NCBI GenBank assembly: GCA_902631255.1
Contig: CACOXS010000005.1
Location: 1 to 62,421, forward strand
Reading direction: 5' to 3'
Length of the DNA stretch: 62,421 nucleotides
Origin: an uncultured Pelagibacteraceae bacterium
GTDB lineage: Bacteria; Pseudomonadota; Alphaproteobacteria; Pelagibacterales; Pelagibacteraceae
The translations under genes were made by a program, and so were the position numbers. The notes under the pieces were generated by a model. That model did not search any database, was not told the DNA's origin, and saw only the letters and a program-made list of their open reading frames with translations. Position 1 is the first letter of the stretch. Each line of letters begins with the position of its first letter. Shown here one piece after another: positions 36,371 to 48,473 of the stretch.

Positions 36371-38772
36371 AAATCACATTTGATTGGTTAAAAGATCATT
36401 TAAAAACTAATCTGAAAGAAAAAAATCTTGTAGAACAACTTACCAATATAGGGTTAGAGGTAGAAAGTGTAGAAAGTCTTTCATCTGATGACCAAATATT
36501 TAAAGTTGCAAAAATTATCAAGACAGAAAAACATCCAAACGCAGACAGACTTAAAGTTTGTGATATAAACATCGGTGAGAAAGAGCTTAAAAAAGTTGTG
36601 TGTGGTGCCACTAATGCGAGCGAAGGACTTATTACCATATATGCACCTCCAGGTGCAATTATCCCAAAGACTAAAACAAAATTAGAAATAGCAAAAATTA
36701 GAGGTGTAACTTCTTACGGAATGCTTTGCTCTGAGTCTGAGTTAAATTTATCTGATGAGAGCGATGGGATTATCGAATTATCAAAAAAATATAAAAAAAA
36801 TATTGGTAAAAGTTATTTCTCAAAATCAAAATCTAATCTTATTGATTTATCTATTACACCTAATCGGCCAGATTGTCTTGGTGTAAAGGGAATAGCTAGA
36901 GATCTTGCCGCTTCAGGTTTTGGAAAGTTAATAATACCTAAAGAGAGACAAATTAAATCAAAAACAAAACAAACTTTAAAAGTAAAGATTAAAAAGGAAA
37001 AAGGACAAGGGTGTAGTGCTTTTGGAAGTTGTTTAATTAAAAATGTAAAAAATACCGAAAGTCCACAATGGCTCAAAGATAAACTAATTTCAGTTGGTCA
37101 AAAACCTATTTCAGCTATTGTTGATATAACAAATTATGTAATGCTTGATATTAATCGACCATTACATGCATATGATGCCGACAAAATTGAAAAAGGGATA
37201 ATTGTAAGAAACTCAAAATCTGGAGAAGAATTTACAGCACTGGACAATAAAATTTACAAGTTAGAAAAAGGTATGTGTGTTATTAGTGACAACAAAGGGG
37301 TTTTAGGATTAGGTGGAATTATTGGGGGCACTAGATCAGGCACAGAGTTTGATACAAAAAATATTTTATTAGAGTCTGCTTATTTTGATCCAAGATCAAT
37401 TAGAAATACGGCAAAAAAATTGAATTTAGATACAGATGCAAAATTTAGATTTGAAAGAGGAATCGACCCATTATCTATCGAAACTGGTTTAAAGAGAGCA
37501 GCATCACTAATTCAAGAAATTTGTGGTGGCGAAGTTAGTAAAATTGATATTCAAAAAATTGAATCTTATAAAACCAAAATTATAAACTTTGATGTAAATT
37601 CCTTTGAAAATATAGTTGGATTTAAAATTTCTGAAAAGGAAATCCAAAGAATTTTGACTGATCTTGGGTTTATTGTTAAAAAAGAAAAAAATTCTTTAAA
37701 GTTGAAAGTTCCTTCCTGGAGACCAGATATTTCACAGCAAATAGATATTATTGAAGAGTTGGTGAGAATAAGTGGTTACGATAAAATAAAAACAATTGCC
37801 CCAATAAAAGATAGATCTAAATCCACTTTAACTCAAACTCAAAGATTATTTCATTTCTTACAAAGAGCAATTGCTTCAAAGGGTTATTTAGAGACAATAA
37901 CATGGTCATTTACAGATCAAAGTTACAACAATCACTTTAGAGAAGCTGATAAAGAAATAAAAATTGTAAACCCTATAAGTTCTGAATTAGGAGTTTTAAG
38001 AAATTCCATATTTTCAAATTTAATCATGTATATGAGTAAAAATTTGGATAGAGGCTTTAAAGATTTATCTATATTTGAGATAGGTCCTGTTTTTACTGGT
38101 TCAAACCCAGGTGAGCAAAAGACAGTAGTTTGTGGTTTGTCGGCCGGTAAAAAATCGAGACTTTCTTGGATCGATAAAGAGAGAAATATTGATTTATTTG
38201 ATGCAAAAAGAGATGTGGTGCAAACTTTGAGCGAAGTAGGTTATAGTTCTGATCAATTTTTTATCGATAGCAAAACACCCAATTATTATCATCCAGGTAA
38301 GTCTGGTAGAATTTTCTTAGATCATAAAAAAGATAAAGTTGCAGCTTATTTTGGTGAAATTCATCCTAATATTTTAAAAAAAATTGATATTAAAACTGAA
38401 AATTTAATAGGTTTTGAAATTTTTTTAGAAAATTTAAAACTCTCAAGAAAAACATTGAAAGATCAAAAATTGAAGTTTGCTGTATCAGATTTTCAAAAAT
38501 CAGAGCGAGATTTTGCATTTGTAGTTAATAAAGATGTAGAAGCACAAGAGTTAATAAGCGTAATTTCTAATGTGAGTCCAAATCTTATTAGCAATATAAA
38601 AGTTTTTGATGTTTATGAAGGCGAAAATATCCCAGACAACCAAAAGTCTATAGCGATAAGTATAACAATACAGTCATCAGAAAAAACTTTGAACGATAAG
38701 GATTTAGAAAAAATTAATAATTCAATCATAGAAGCAGTGGAAAATAAAACTGGCGCTAAAATTAGATCTTAA
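36367..38772 (+). CDS. pheT: Phenylalanyl-tRNA synthetase beta subunit
   Basis: Structural and editing subunit of the enzyme. The 801 residues start [16 protein letters not shown]. They contain the N-terminal EMAPII-like OB domain ([25 protein letters not shown]), the B3/B4 editing domain ([25 protein letters not shown]) and the B5 domain. The inactive class II-like core follows ([15 protein letters not shown]), and a C-terminal ferredoxin-fold anticodon domain ([14 protein letters not shown]) closes the protein. Full length. lepA follows after seven bases. Confidence 0.97.
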   Translation: MKITFDWLKDHLKTNLKEKNLVEQLTNIGLEVESVESLSSDDQIFKVAKIIKTEKHPNADRLKVCDINIGEKELKKVVCGATNASEGLITIYAPPGAIIPKTKTKLEIAKIRGVTSYGMLCSESELNLSDESDGIIELSKKYKKNIGKSYFSKSKSNLIDLSITPNRPDCLGVKGIARDLAASGFGKLIIPKERQIKSKTKQTLKVKIKKEKGQGCSAFGSCLIKNVKNTESPQWLKDKLISVGQKPISAIVDITNYVMLDINRPLHAYDADKIEKGIIVRNSKSGEEFTALDNKIYKLEKGMCVISDNKGVLGLGGIIGGTRSGTEFDTKNILLESAYFDPRSIRNTAKKLNLDTDAKFRFERGIDPLSIETGLKRAASLIQEICGGEVSKIDIQKIESYKTKIINFDVNSFENIVGFKISEKEIQRILTDLGFIVKKEKNSLKLKVPSWRPDISQQIDIIEELVRISGYDKIKTIAPIKDRSKSTLTQTQRLFHFLQRAIASKGYLETITWSFTDQSYNNHFREADKEIKIVNPISSELGVLRNSIFSNLIMYMSKNLDRGFKDLSIFEIGPVFTGSNPGEQKTVVCGLSAGKKSRLSWIDKERNIDLFDAKRDVVQTLSEVGYSSDQFFIDSKTPNYYHPGKSGRIFLDHKKDKVAAYFGEIHPNILKKIDIKTENLIGFEIFLENLKLSRKTLKDQKLKFAVSDFQKSERDFAFVVNKDVEAQELISVISNVSPNLISNIKVFDVYEGENIPDNQKSIAISITIQSSEKTLNDKDLEKINNSIIEAVENKTGAKIRS

Positions 38773-38779
38773 AATTAAA

Positions 38780-40585
38780 ATGAGTACAATCGATAATATC
38801 AGAAATTTTGCAATCATTGCTCATATTGATCATGGGAAATCTACAATAGCTGATAGAATAATCCATCAGTGTGGTGGTTTGACAGAGAGAGAAATGAAAT
38901 CACAAGTGCTTGATTCTATGGATATAGAGAGAGAAAGAGGCATCACAATAAAAGCACAAACAGTAAAGTTAAACTATAAAGCAAAAAATGGAAAAAATTA
39001 TATTTTAAATATAATAGATACCCCTGGTCATGTGGATTTTAGTTATGAGGTAAGTAGATCTTTGTACGCTTGTGAGGGGTCAATATTGATTGTTGATAGC
39101 ACTCAAGGTGTCGAAGCTCAAACTCTAGCCAATGTTTATCAAGCTTTAGACATTAATCATGAAATAATTCCAGTTTTAAACAAAGTTGATTTACCCGCAT
39201 CTGATCTAGATAGAACAAAAAAACAAATTGAGGATGTCATAGGAATTGACACTGAAAATGCAATTCCATGCTCAGGAAAAACAGGAGAGGGTATAAATGA
39301 TATTTTGGAACAAATTATAGATAAATTACCGTGCCCAAAAGGGTATTCTGAAAAAGATTTGAAATGTTTGTTAGTCGACAGTTGGTATGACACTTATCTA
39401 GGTGTTGTAATATTAGTTAGAGTTATTAATGGTAAATTAACTAAAAACATGAAAATTAAAATGCTTTCTACCAATCAGGATTATATTGTTGAAAAAGTTG
39501 GAGTTTTTACTCCAAAGGCAAAAAATATAGATGAGTTAAATACTGGAGAAATAGGTTTTATTACAACAGGAATAAAGATTCTTTCAGAAACTAAAGTTGG
39601 TGACACTATCTGCGACGCTTCAAAACCAATTCCAGATGCGCTACCTGGTTTTAAGCCAAGTAAACCTGTTGTCTTTTGTGGGTTATTTCCAGTTGATAGT
39701 TCTGAATATCAAAAACTTAAAGACGGATTAGCAAAATTACAATTGAATGATGCTAGTTTTTCTTTTGAACCAGAATCATCCTCTGCTTTGGGCTTAGGTT
39801 TTAGATGTGGATTTTTGGGTCTTCTTCATTTGGAAATAATTACAGAAAGATTAGAAAGAGAATTTGATGTTAATTTACTTACTACAACTCCTGGGGTTGT
39901 TTATAAGATTAATTTAAATAGTGGAGAAATTATTGATTTACAAAACCCTTCGAGTCTTCCTGACCCAACTTTGATAAATTTTATTGAAGAACCATGGATT
40001 AAGGCAACTATTATAACACCAGACCAATATCTTGGATCAATTATCAAACTTTGTCAGGACAAAAGAGGGGTTCAAACTAATTTAAGTTATTCTGGAAATA
40101 GAGCTGTTTTGAGTTATGAGCTACCATTGAATGAAGTTGTTTTTGATTTCAATGATAGAATTAAATCAATGACTAGCGGATATGCAAGTTTTGATTATGA
40201 AATATTAGAACATCGTGAGGGTGATTTGGTAAAACTAAGTATATTGGTAAATGGTGAAACAGTAGATGCCTTAGCAATAATGATACATAAGGACTTTGCC
40301 CAGAAAACAGGAAGAGAGGTATGTGAAAAATTAAAAACACTAATTCCAAGGCATAATTTTATGATACCAATCCAGGCAGCCATTGGAGGTAAGATTATTG
40401 CTAGAGAGACTATCAAAGGATTCAAAAAAGATGTTTTAACAAAAATTCATGGTGGTGGCGCTACCGATAGAAAGCGTAAGTTATTAGAGAAACAAAAAAA
40501 AGGAAAAGCTAGATCTAAACAATTTGGAAAAGTTGAGATTCCTCAAGAGGCATTTATTGGTGTCTTAAGAATTGATAAAAGTTAG
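38780..40585 (+). CDS. lepA: Elongation factor 4 (LepA)
   Basis: Ribosome-bound translational GTPase involved in 30S biogenesis or back-translocation. The 601 residues carry G1 [15 protein letters not shown]2 around [10 protein letters not shown]3 [12 protein letters not shown] and G4 NKVDLP. EF-G-like domains follow, then the LepA-specific C-terminal domain with [17 protein letters not shown] and [19 protein letters not shown]. Membrane peptidase lepB, a common partner, is absent here. Convergent with the sugar-island oxidoreductase (four-base overlap). Confidence 0.98.
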   Translation: MSTIDNIRNFAIIAHIDHGKSTIADRIIHQCGGLTEREMKSQVLDSMDIERERGITIKAQTVKLNYKAKNGKNYILNIIDTPGHVDFSYEVSRSLYACEGSILIVDSTQGVEAQTLANVYQALDINHEIIPVLNKVDLPASDLDRTKKQIEDVIGIDTENAIPCSGKTGEGINDILEQIIDKLPCPKGYSEKDLKCLLVDSWYDTYLGVVILVRVINGKLTKNMKIKMLSTNQDYIVEKVGVFTPKAKNIDELNTGEIGFITTGIKILSETKVGDTICDASKPIPDALPGFKPSKPVVFCGLFPVDSSEYQKLKDGLAKLQLNDASFSFEPESSSALGLGFRCGFLGLLHLEIITERLEREFDVNLLTTTPGVVYKINLNSGEIIDLQNPSSLPDPTLINFIEEPWIKATIITPDQYLGSIIKLCQDKRGVQTNLSYSGNRAVLSYELPLNEVVFDFNDRIKSMTSGYASFDYEILEHREGDLVKLSILVNGETVDALAIMIHKDFAQKTGREVCEKLKTLIPRHNFMIPIQAAIGGKIIARETIKGFKKDVLTKIHGGGATDRKRKLLEKQKKGKARSKQFGKVEIPQEAFIGVLRIDKS

Positions 40586-41415
40586 TTTATCTTTCTTCTT
40601 TCAATATCTTTTTTTATTCTAAATAATAAATCATAACTTTTAAAAAATAATGATATTTCATTAATTTTATTTTTTTTATGAAATTTTTCTAAAAGTAATT
40701 TTATACTTCTTTGATTCTTTTTTTTGTATCCATCATATATTTCTTTTTTAATATTTTTAAAAATGAATATTTTTTTTGTTTTATTTCTTAGAAAATTTGA
40801 AAACATTAAATATATTTTTAACTTTTTAAATGAAAATTCAATCTTTAATTCCTCAAAAAGCCCACTTCCTTTCTTTATTTTAGAGTAATTCAAAATCTTA
40901 AATTTTTTTGGAAAACCGAAATATTTTACTATTAAAGCAAGTGGATGAGGCAACCAATCAAAATAAGGTTTTTTGGTGCTATTTTTTATATCTTTTTTAC
41001 CATAGATCATTTCAATTTTTTTGGAGTTTTTGTAACTTTTTTTAAAAATTTTATATTTTTCAAAATTTAAAATATCATTATGATGTATCATAATTTTTTG
41101 TTTAAAATTTCTATTTAATTTTGATAATTTTTTAAGCTCATTGAAATTTTCCACTAAAGGTTTCTCAACAATTATATGTTTTTTATTTTTCATAGCATAA
41201 TTTAGGTACTGATAGTGCGAGTCGACTGGTGAAGTGATTATAATAAGATCAAATATATTTGATCTAAAAAATTTCCTAATGTTCTGTTTTTTTTTTCGCA
41301 TGTCTCGTTTTGAAAAAATTTTAACTAAATTAAACTTATTCGACTTTTCAATTTCTCCCTGAAAAGCCTTACCCATTTTACCCCTACCTATTAGTCCAAT
41401 ATTATATACTTTCAT
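40582..41415 (-). CDS. Gfo/Idh/MocA-family oxidoreductase
   Basis: An NAD(P)-dependent sugar oxidoreductase of 277 residues. The N-terminal Rossmann fold has [12 protein letters not shown] (about 6-17), and the conserved EKPL (about 82-85) marks the active-site lysine. It is shorter and more Lys-rich than typical members (about 330), and the C-terminal domain is poorly conserved. In a deoxysugar cassette such an enzyme usually reduces a keto group of the nucleotide sugar; that role is inferred from its neighbours. It follows the methyltransferase with a one-base overlap. Confidence 0.75.
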   Translation of the reverse strand: MKVYNIGLIGRGKMGKAFQGEIEKSNKFNLVKIFSKRDMRKKKQNIRKFFRSNIFDLIIITSPVDSHYQYLNYAMKNKKHIIVEKPLVENFNELKKLSKLNRNFKQKIMIHHNDILNFEKYKIFKKSYKNSKKIEMIYGKKDIKNSTKKPYFDWLPHPLALIVKYFGFPKKFKILNYSKIKKGSGLFEELKIEFSFKKLKIYLMFSNFLRNKTKKIFIFKNIKKEIYDGYKKKNQRSIKLLLEKFHKKNKINEISLFFKSYDLLFRIKKDIERRKIN

Positions 41416-42656
41416 TAAAGTAACCTTGGTTTTGGAAAGGGGATTAAAAATTTTCCTCCTTTTTTCTGAAATTTTTTATTTTTTTTAATTATTATGTCTG
41501 CATAATTCCATGCAAATATAATTAAAACGTCTATTTTTTTTCTATCTAAAACAGATGGATTTAAAATATTAATTTTTGTACCAGGAATACATAAGCCATG
41601 TTTTAATTTGTTATCATCAAAAATAAATTGAATATCTTTTTCAGAAATATCAAAATAATTTAAAAAAGTAGTTGTTTTGGCTGCAGCACCATAGCCTGCA
41701 AAATTCATATGATTTTTTTTACAATTTTGAATAATTGAGTGCAATTTATATTTACAATCTGTAATTTTTTTTTCAAATTTTTTATAGGTGACAGTTTTGA
41801 ATAAATTTAGTGTTTTTTTTTCTTTTAAGATTTGTTTTTTTATATTTTTTTGAATTCTAATATTTTTGTTTTTTGAAGCATAGACTCTTAACGAGCCTCC
41901 TTGAGCATCTGGCGTTTTAAAATTTATAACATTGAGATTGAATTTTTTTACAAATTTACAAATTGGATACAGCGCATGATAATCTAAATGTTCATGATAA
42001 ATTGTATCAAATGTATTTTTTTTTAAAACTGAGGCCCTATAAGAAATTTCAAATATAAATAATCCATCTTTTTTAAGTAGATTTTGAACCCCACTTAAAA
42101 AGTCACTTAAATTTTCCACATGAGCGCACACATGATTAGCAGTTATTATATCAAAATCACCATATCTTTTTTTTATTTTATCACTTTCTCTTTTAGTAAA
42201 AAAATTATCTATTTGTATTATTCCTTTTTTTTTGGACAATCTTTTTAGATTTTTAGCTGGATCAATTCCAAGTCTAAAATATTTCTTTTTTTCAAAAAAA
42301 TTTAGAAAGGTTCCATCATTTGAAGCAATATCTAAAATTTTGCCACCATTACTTTTGTATTTTTTTTTTATTTCATCAGCATATTTTTTAAAATGTTGAA
42401 AATTTTTTTTTGAGGTATTTGTTTTATAAAGGTAATTACTAAACATTTTAGAAGGCTTTATAGAATGGGTTAATTGTAGGTGTCCACAATTAAAACAATA
42501 TTTTAAACCTAATGGATATCTTTTTAATTTTTTACTTATTTTAACTTTAGAGTATGCGTTTGCTAGCGGAGTTTTTCCTAAATCAATAACTTTCTTTAAA
42601 TTTTTAGAATTACATAAACGACAAAATTTTATCTGAACGCAATCTTTTTTTTGCAC
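41415..42656 (-). CDS. Sugar C-methyltransferase-like SAM-dependent methyltransferase
   Basis: A 413-residue protein of the TylC3/NovU-like group that methylates carbon 3 of dTDP-4-keto sugars. The N-terminal zinc-binding domain shows CRLCNSKNLKKVIDLGKTP and YCFNCGHLQL. The SAM-binding core has GGKILDIASNDGTFLNFFE (about 100-118), and the C-terminal domain contains NFAGYGAAAKTTTFLNYF, both hallmarks of this family. With the cupin and dehydratase next to it, a branched-chain deoxysugar product is likely. It shares one base each with the genes on both sides. Confidence 0.85.
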   Translation of the reverse strand: MQKKDCVQIKFCRLCNSKNLKKVIDLGKTPLANAYSKVKISKKLKRYPLGLKYCFNCGHLQLTHSIKPSKMFSNYLYKTNTSKKNFQHFKKYADEIKKKYKSNGGKILDIASNDGTFLNFFEKKKYFRLGIDPAKNLKRLSKKKGIIQIDNFFTKRESDKIKKRYGDFDIITANHVCAHVENLSDFLSGVQNLLKKDGLFIFEISYRASVLKKNTFDTIYHEHLDYHALYPICKFVKKFNLNVINFKTPDAQGGSLRVYASKNKNIRIQKNIKKQILKEKKTLNLFKTVTYKKFEKKITDCKYKLHSIIQNCKKNHMNFAGYGAAAKTTTFLNYFDISEKDIQFIFDDNKLKHGLCIPGTKINILNPSVLDRKKIDVLIIFAWNYADIIIKKNKKFQKKGGKFLIPFPKPRLL

Positions 42657-43081
42657 TATTTATATTTTGAGATTATTTTTTTTATCTTTGGTTCTTTATC
42701 CATGTTTAATCTAACCAAATCTTTTTCATAATCGAATTTGTCTCTTTTCCTACTACTATACGAGAGAAAGTGTGTATTCTTTAAAAAGTAGGCTAAATGA
42801 TCTTGATTATAAGTTGTAAAAAATAAGTCGCCTTTTTTCATAACTTTATAATTCAACTTTGATCCTTTAGATCTATTTCTGTAAAAAAATAATATTTCTC
42901 CTTTTAATATGTAACAAAAATGCTCATCTTTTTTGTGATAATGATTTGCTCTTATGGTTCCTTTTTTTGAAAAAATTTCTATTGATGATGAAAAGCCTTT
43001 ATCTAATATTTTCAACAAGTAACCTCTTTTGTCCTCAAAAACTTTTCCTGTCTTATGAACAAACTTAAATTTTTTTTTCAT
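42656..43081 (-). CDS. Cupin-fold sugar-modifying protein
   Basis: A 141-residue RmlC-like cupin. EDKRGYLLKI begins the fold, and TIRANHYHKKDEHFCYILKGEI (split as TIRANHYHKKDEHF and CYILKGEI, about 45-66) holds the metal- or substrate-binding histidines. It resembles the cupins that accompany NovU-type C-methyltransferases and act as dTDP-keto-sugar epimerases or isomerases. The exact reaction cannot be told. Overlaps the dehydratase gene by four bases. Confidence 0.75.
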   Translation of the reverse strand: MKKKFKFVHKTGKVFEDKRGYLLKILDKGFSSSIEIFSKKGTIRANHYHKKDEHFCYILKGEILFFYRNRSKGSKLNYKVMKKGDLFFTTYNQDHLAYFLKNTHFLSYSSRKRDKFDYEKDLVRLNMDKEPKIKKIISKYK

Positions 43082-44043
43082 ATTTTTTTGAATATTTTGT
43101 GATTTCTTTTATACCACTCAATTATCATTGGAAGATCCTTTATTAAATTTCTTTTTGGTCTCCACCCTAATTTTTTTATTTTTTTTGATGAAACTGAGTA
43201 CCTTTTATCATTGTATAATCTGTCTTTGGTAAATTTAATAAATTTTTTTGGATTTTTTTTGAAGATTTTACAAATATGCTTAGCAATGTTGATATTCTGT
43301 TCAAAAAAATTACTTCCAACATTAAATGTGCCTTTATCTCTCTTTTTTACTAAAAGTATTAGTGCATTTGCAAAATCTTCTGCAGATAAATAATATCTTA
43401 TATTTTTACCATTTCCGTGTATAGGGATTGGTTTATTATGAATTAGATTAACAATAGAAGTTGAAATAAGTTTTTCTGGATATTGTCTAATGCCGTAGAT
43501 ATTATTTGCTCTTACAATTATTATTTCTTTTTTATAAGTATATTTGTAACTATTTATCAATATTTCAGCTGCAGCTTTCGATGCAGAATATGGGTTAGTA
43601 GGATTTACTAATTGGTTTTCGAAACAGGTGCCGGTTACTTTTTCACCGTATACTTCGTCTGAACTTACGTGTAGAATTTTTTTAACTTTTTTTTTAATAC
43701 ATTCTAAAAAAAACGCATGAGCACCAAGTGAATTAGTTTTTGTAAAATTTAGTGGGGAAATAAAAGAATTATCAACATGACTTTCTGCAGCAATATTTAT
43801 GGCTAAATCACAATTATTTAAAAAATTTGTATATTTTTTGGTATCATTTATATCACTCTTAATAAATCTCACTCTATTTGATTTTAAAATTGAGGAAATA
43901 AAAGATTTATTTCCTGCATAAGTTAACTTGTCTAGGATTATTATTTTACTTTTAGTAAAGTTTTTAAAAAAAGCTTCTGATACGTGTGAGCCAATAAATC
44001 CAGCTCCACCAGTAATAAAAATTTTTTTTAATTTATTTTTCAT
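43078..44043 (-). CDS. dTDP-glucose 4,6-dehydratase-like SDR enzyme
   Basis: Extended short-chain dehydrogenase of 321 residues. It has an NAD site FITGGAGFIGSHVSE (about 9-23), LDKLTYAGN, and AAESHVDNSF (about 82-91). The catalytic HVSSDEVYGE carries the dehydratase Asp-Glu pair, and YSASKAAAE the Tyr-Lys pair. These match RmlB/RfbB closely, so it probably turns dTDP-glucose into dTDP-4-keto-6-deoxyglucose, the branching intermediate for the downstream genes. No rmlA thymidylyltransferase is in the window. First gene of the four-gene minus-strand cassette, divergent from the GT17-like gene. Confidence 0.85.
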   Translation of the reverse strand: MKNKLKKIFITGGAGFIGSHVSEAFFKNFTKSKIIILDKLTYAGNKSFISSILKSNRVRFIKSDINDTKKYTNFLNNCDLAINIAAESHVDNSFISPLNFTKTNSLGAHAFFLECIKKKVKKILHVSSDEVYGEKVTGTCFENQLVNPTNPYSASKAAAEILINSYKYTYKKEIIIVRANNIYGIRQYPEKLISTSIVNLIHNKPIPIHGNGKNIRYYLSAEDFANALILLVKKRDKGTFNVGSNFFEQNINIAKHICKIFKKNPKKFIKFTKDRLYNDKRYSVSSKKIKKLGWRPKRNLIKDLPMIIEWYKRNHKIFKKI

Positions 44044-44099
44044 TTGTTGTATAATGATGTAATAAACTATTTAAAAGCCCTAAATTTTGCAAATATAAA

Positions 44100-44918
44100 A
44101 TGAAGATATTTGATTGTTTCATGTATTTTGATGAAGATTTATTATTAGATTTGCGACTTAACATCTTAGATAAATTTGTAGATAAATTTATAATAGTTGA
44201 GTCAAATCTTACACATACTGGAAAATTAAAAGAATTTAAATTTGATATAAATAAATTTAAAAAGTTTGAAAAAAAAATAAGTTATCATCCAATAGAAAAT
44301 CTTTTAATTGATAAAGATTTGAAGATTAAAAAAAACTGGTCCCAAAACCATTTAGTTGATCAATCCATAAGAAATTCAATTTCAAATTATATTACTGATG
44401 CTTCGGATAATGATTGGATTATTATTTCAGACATAGATGAATTACCCAATCCTGATATAATTCAGCATTTTGACGTGAGAAATAAATACTCTTTTTTTGA
44501 GCAACAATTATTTTATTATAAATTCAATTTGAAATGTATGTCAGAACCTCCATGGTATGGCTCCCGTTTGTGTGTAAAAAAATATTTAAAATCACCTCAA
44601 TGGTTAAGAAATATCAAAGTGAAAAATCAGGATAAATTATTCAATAAAATTTTTAATAATCAACAAATATTAAAAAATGGTGGATGGCATTTTAGTTCAG
44701 TAAAAAAACCTTCAGAGATTATAACAAAAATGAAATCTTTTGCACATAGTGAACTTGTGAAAGATTATATGCTAAATGAAAATTATATAATGAAAAAAAT
44801 AAATAATTGTGAAGATATCTTCGAAAGAAACATTGTTATAGAAAAAGTCGAGTTAAATAATAATTTTCCTGATTATTTATTAAAAAATAAAAATAAGTAT
44901 AATGAGTTTATAATTTAG
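44100..44918 (+). CDS. Family 17-like glycosyltransferase
   Basis: A 272-residue protein beginning MKIFDCFMYFDEDLLLDLRL, followed by FVDKFIIVESNLTHTG and WIIISDIDELPNPDII. This is the pattern of the GT17 (beta-1,4-N-acetylglucosaminyltransferase) family, with DIDE as the likely metal-binding motif. The WHFSS motif is also typical. The bacterial substrates are unknown; a surface-glycan role is inferred from the adjacent deoxysugar genes. tRNA-Ser begins 20 bases after the stop codon. Confidence 0.85.
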   Translation: MKIFDCFMYFDEDLLLDLRLNILDKFVDKFIIVESNLTHTGKLKEFKFDINKFKKFEKKISYHPIENLLIDKDLKIKKNWSQNHLVDQSIRNSISNYITDASDNDWIIISDIDELPNPDIIQHFDVRNKYSFFEQQLFYYKFNLKCMSEPPWYGSRLCVKKYLKSPQWLRNIKVKNQDKLFNKIFNNQQILKNGGWHFSSVKKPSEIITKMKSFAHSELVKDYMLNENYIMKKINNCEDIFERNIVIEKVELNNNFPDYLLKNKNKYNEFII

Positions 44919-44937
44919 TTATTATATCAATTTTATA

Positions 44938-45027
44938 GGAGAGGTGGCCGAGTGGTTGAAGGCGCACGCTTGGAAAGCGTGTAAAGGGGTAACTCTTTCA
45001 TGGGTTCGAATCCCATTCTCTCCGCCA
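44938..45027 (+). tRNA. tRNA-Ser (anticodon GGA)
   Basis: Acceptor stem GGAGAGG pairs with TCTCTCC (one G-T), with discriminator G and encoded CCA (45025-45027). The anticodon stem CACGC/GCGTG encloses loop TTGGAAA with anticodon GGA (44972-44974), reading UCC/UCU. A long variable arm, as expected for serine, and a T arm with GGTTCGAATCC are present. Confidence 0.97.
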
Positions 45028-45055
45028 TAAATAATCTTTATTTTATGCGGTCAAT

Positions 45056-45119
45056 TTGACATTTTTTGTTAACTGATAAAATTATTAAATGAGCAATTTA
45101 GTGTAAAAAATGATATAAT
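45056..45119 (+). promoter_or_regulatory. Candidate tandem gyrB promoters
   Basis: Two signals lie between tRNA-Ser and gyrB. The first is TTGACA at 45056-45061 with an extended -10 TGATAAAAT (45074-45082), though the 15-base spacer is short. The second is a perfect extended -10 TGATATAAT at 45111-45119 with no clear -35, ending 22 bases before the start codon. The second is the better candidate for a short-leader transcript. Confidence 0.5.
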
Positions 45120-45138
45120 TAATTTTTCCATAAAATAA

Positions 45139-47202
<2,064 letters not shown>

Positions 47203-47204
47203 AA

Positions 47205-48473
47205 ATGAAGTTTTTTGAAACTTCAAAACAATATTCTTTAAAAAAGTCAATTTACATAAATTTAAGGTGGATTGGTATTATTGGTCAATTAATATCGGTA
47301 TATCTAGTATATTTTTATCTAAATTTTGATTTTAACTTTATTTTTGCAAATTTATTTATTTCTATTGGAGTAATTAGTAATCTTTACTTAATTTTTATCT
47401 ACAAAAAAACGCAATTAACAGATAGATCAGCATTTATTCATTTACTCGTTGATATAATACAATTATGTGGATTGATTTATCTTACAGGGGGTGTGAAAAA
47501 TCCATTTATCATTTTTTTAATAATACCAAGTGTCTTTGCTTCATCAAATTTGAGTTTTAAAACTAATTCACTGTTAGTATTAATAACCACTTTATCTATT
47601 GTAGGCTTAACCTTTTTTTCAAAAGACTTACCCGGACCCTTAAGTGATCACTTTCATGTGAGTAATTATTATATCTATGCTATCCCTTTATCTTTAATAA
47701 TTGCTCTTCTTTTTTTAAATTATTTTGCAATTATATTTGGTGCTGAAAGCAAGTTAAGAAAAGATGCTTTAAATAAAATGGAAGAAATTATGGCTAAAGA
47801 ACATGAGATGTTATCTTTAGGTGGACAAGCTGCAGCAGCTGCACATTCATTAGGGACACCCTTATCAACAATAAAGGTAATTACTCAGGAATTATCAAAA
47901 CAACTAAAAGATCAAAAAGATATTTCACAAGATATTAAATTGTTGTTAAGTCAAGTTGAAAGGTGTAATGAAATATTAAAAAGATTATCCTTAAATCCTG
48001 ATCAGGAAGACGAATTTATTGATGAGGACTTATCAATGAGAGAATATTTAAGACAAATTATTTCATCATTTAAGGAAACAAGTAAAAAAGAATTTAGTTT
48101 AAATCTAGAACAAGATCTAAATTCAAAGAAAATTTATAGATCGATTGAAATAGTTTATGGATTAAGAAATTTTATTGGCAATGCAAATAAGTTTTGTAAA
48201 AGCAAAGTTTTTATAAATTTGAAAAGTGATAATGATTTTACAGAAATTACCATTGAAGATGATGGTAATGGATATCCAAGCGATATTTTATCCAAAATTG
48301 GAGAACCTTATCTCAAATCAACTGATAAAAATAGTGGATTAGGTTTAGGATTATTTATAGGAAAGACTTTACTAGAAAAAAATTTTGCCACTGTTAATTG
48401 TTGGAATTCTCAAACAAGAAGTGGAGCTGAAGTGACAATAAAGTGGAAAAATAAAGATTTGTTCAATCTTTAA
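47205..48473 (+). CDS. regB: RegB/PrrB-type redox sensor histidine kinase
   Basis: Membrane histidine kinase that senses the quinone pool and redox state and controls respiratory genes in alphaproteobacteria. The 422 residues have about six N-terminal membrane helices with the quinone-binding motif GGVKNPF (about residue 95). The dimerisation H-box [15 protein letters not shown] (about 211-225) and the ATPase boxes [11 protein letters not shown] and [13 protein letters not shown] follow. A Cys in VERCNEIL (about 254) sits where the redox-active Cys265 of R. capsulatus RegB is found. It begins three bases after gyrB. The response regulator regA is not adjacent, so the pairing must be elsewhere. 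Confidence 0.88.
   Translation: MKFFETSKQYSLKKSIYINLRWIGIIGQLISVYLVYFYLNFDFNFIFANLFISIGVISNLYLIFIYKKTQLTDRSAFIHLLVDIIQLCGLIYLTGGVKNPFIIFLIIPSVFASSNLSFKTNSLLVLITTLSIVGLTFFSKDLPGPLSDHFHVSNYYIYAIPLSLIIALLFLNYFAIIFGAESKLRKDALNKMEEIMAKEHEMLSLGGQAAAAAHSLGTPLSTIKVITQELSKQLKDQKDISQDIKLLLSQVERCNEILKRLSLNPDQEDEFIDEDLSMREYLRQIISSFKETSKKEFSLNLEQDLNSKKIYRSIEIVYGLRNFIGNANKFCKSKVFINLKSDNDFTEITIEDDGNGYPSDILSKIGEPYLKSTDKNSGLGLGLFIGKTLLEKNFATVNCWNSQTRSGAEVTIKWKNKDLFNL

Noticed and set aside
40560-45027. tRNA-Ser as an integration site with a duplicated att end at the far edge of the sugar island
   Set aside because: I looked for a repeat of the tRNA 3' end near the lepA stop and found none, and no integrase is present.
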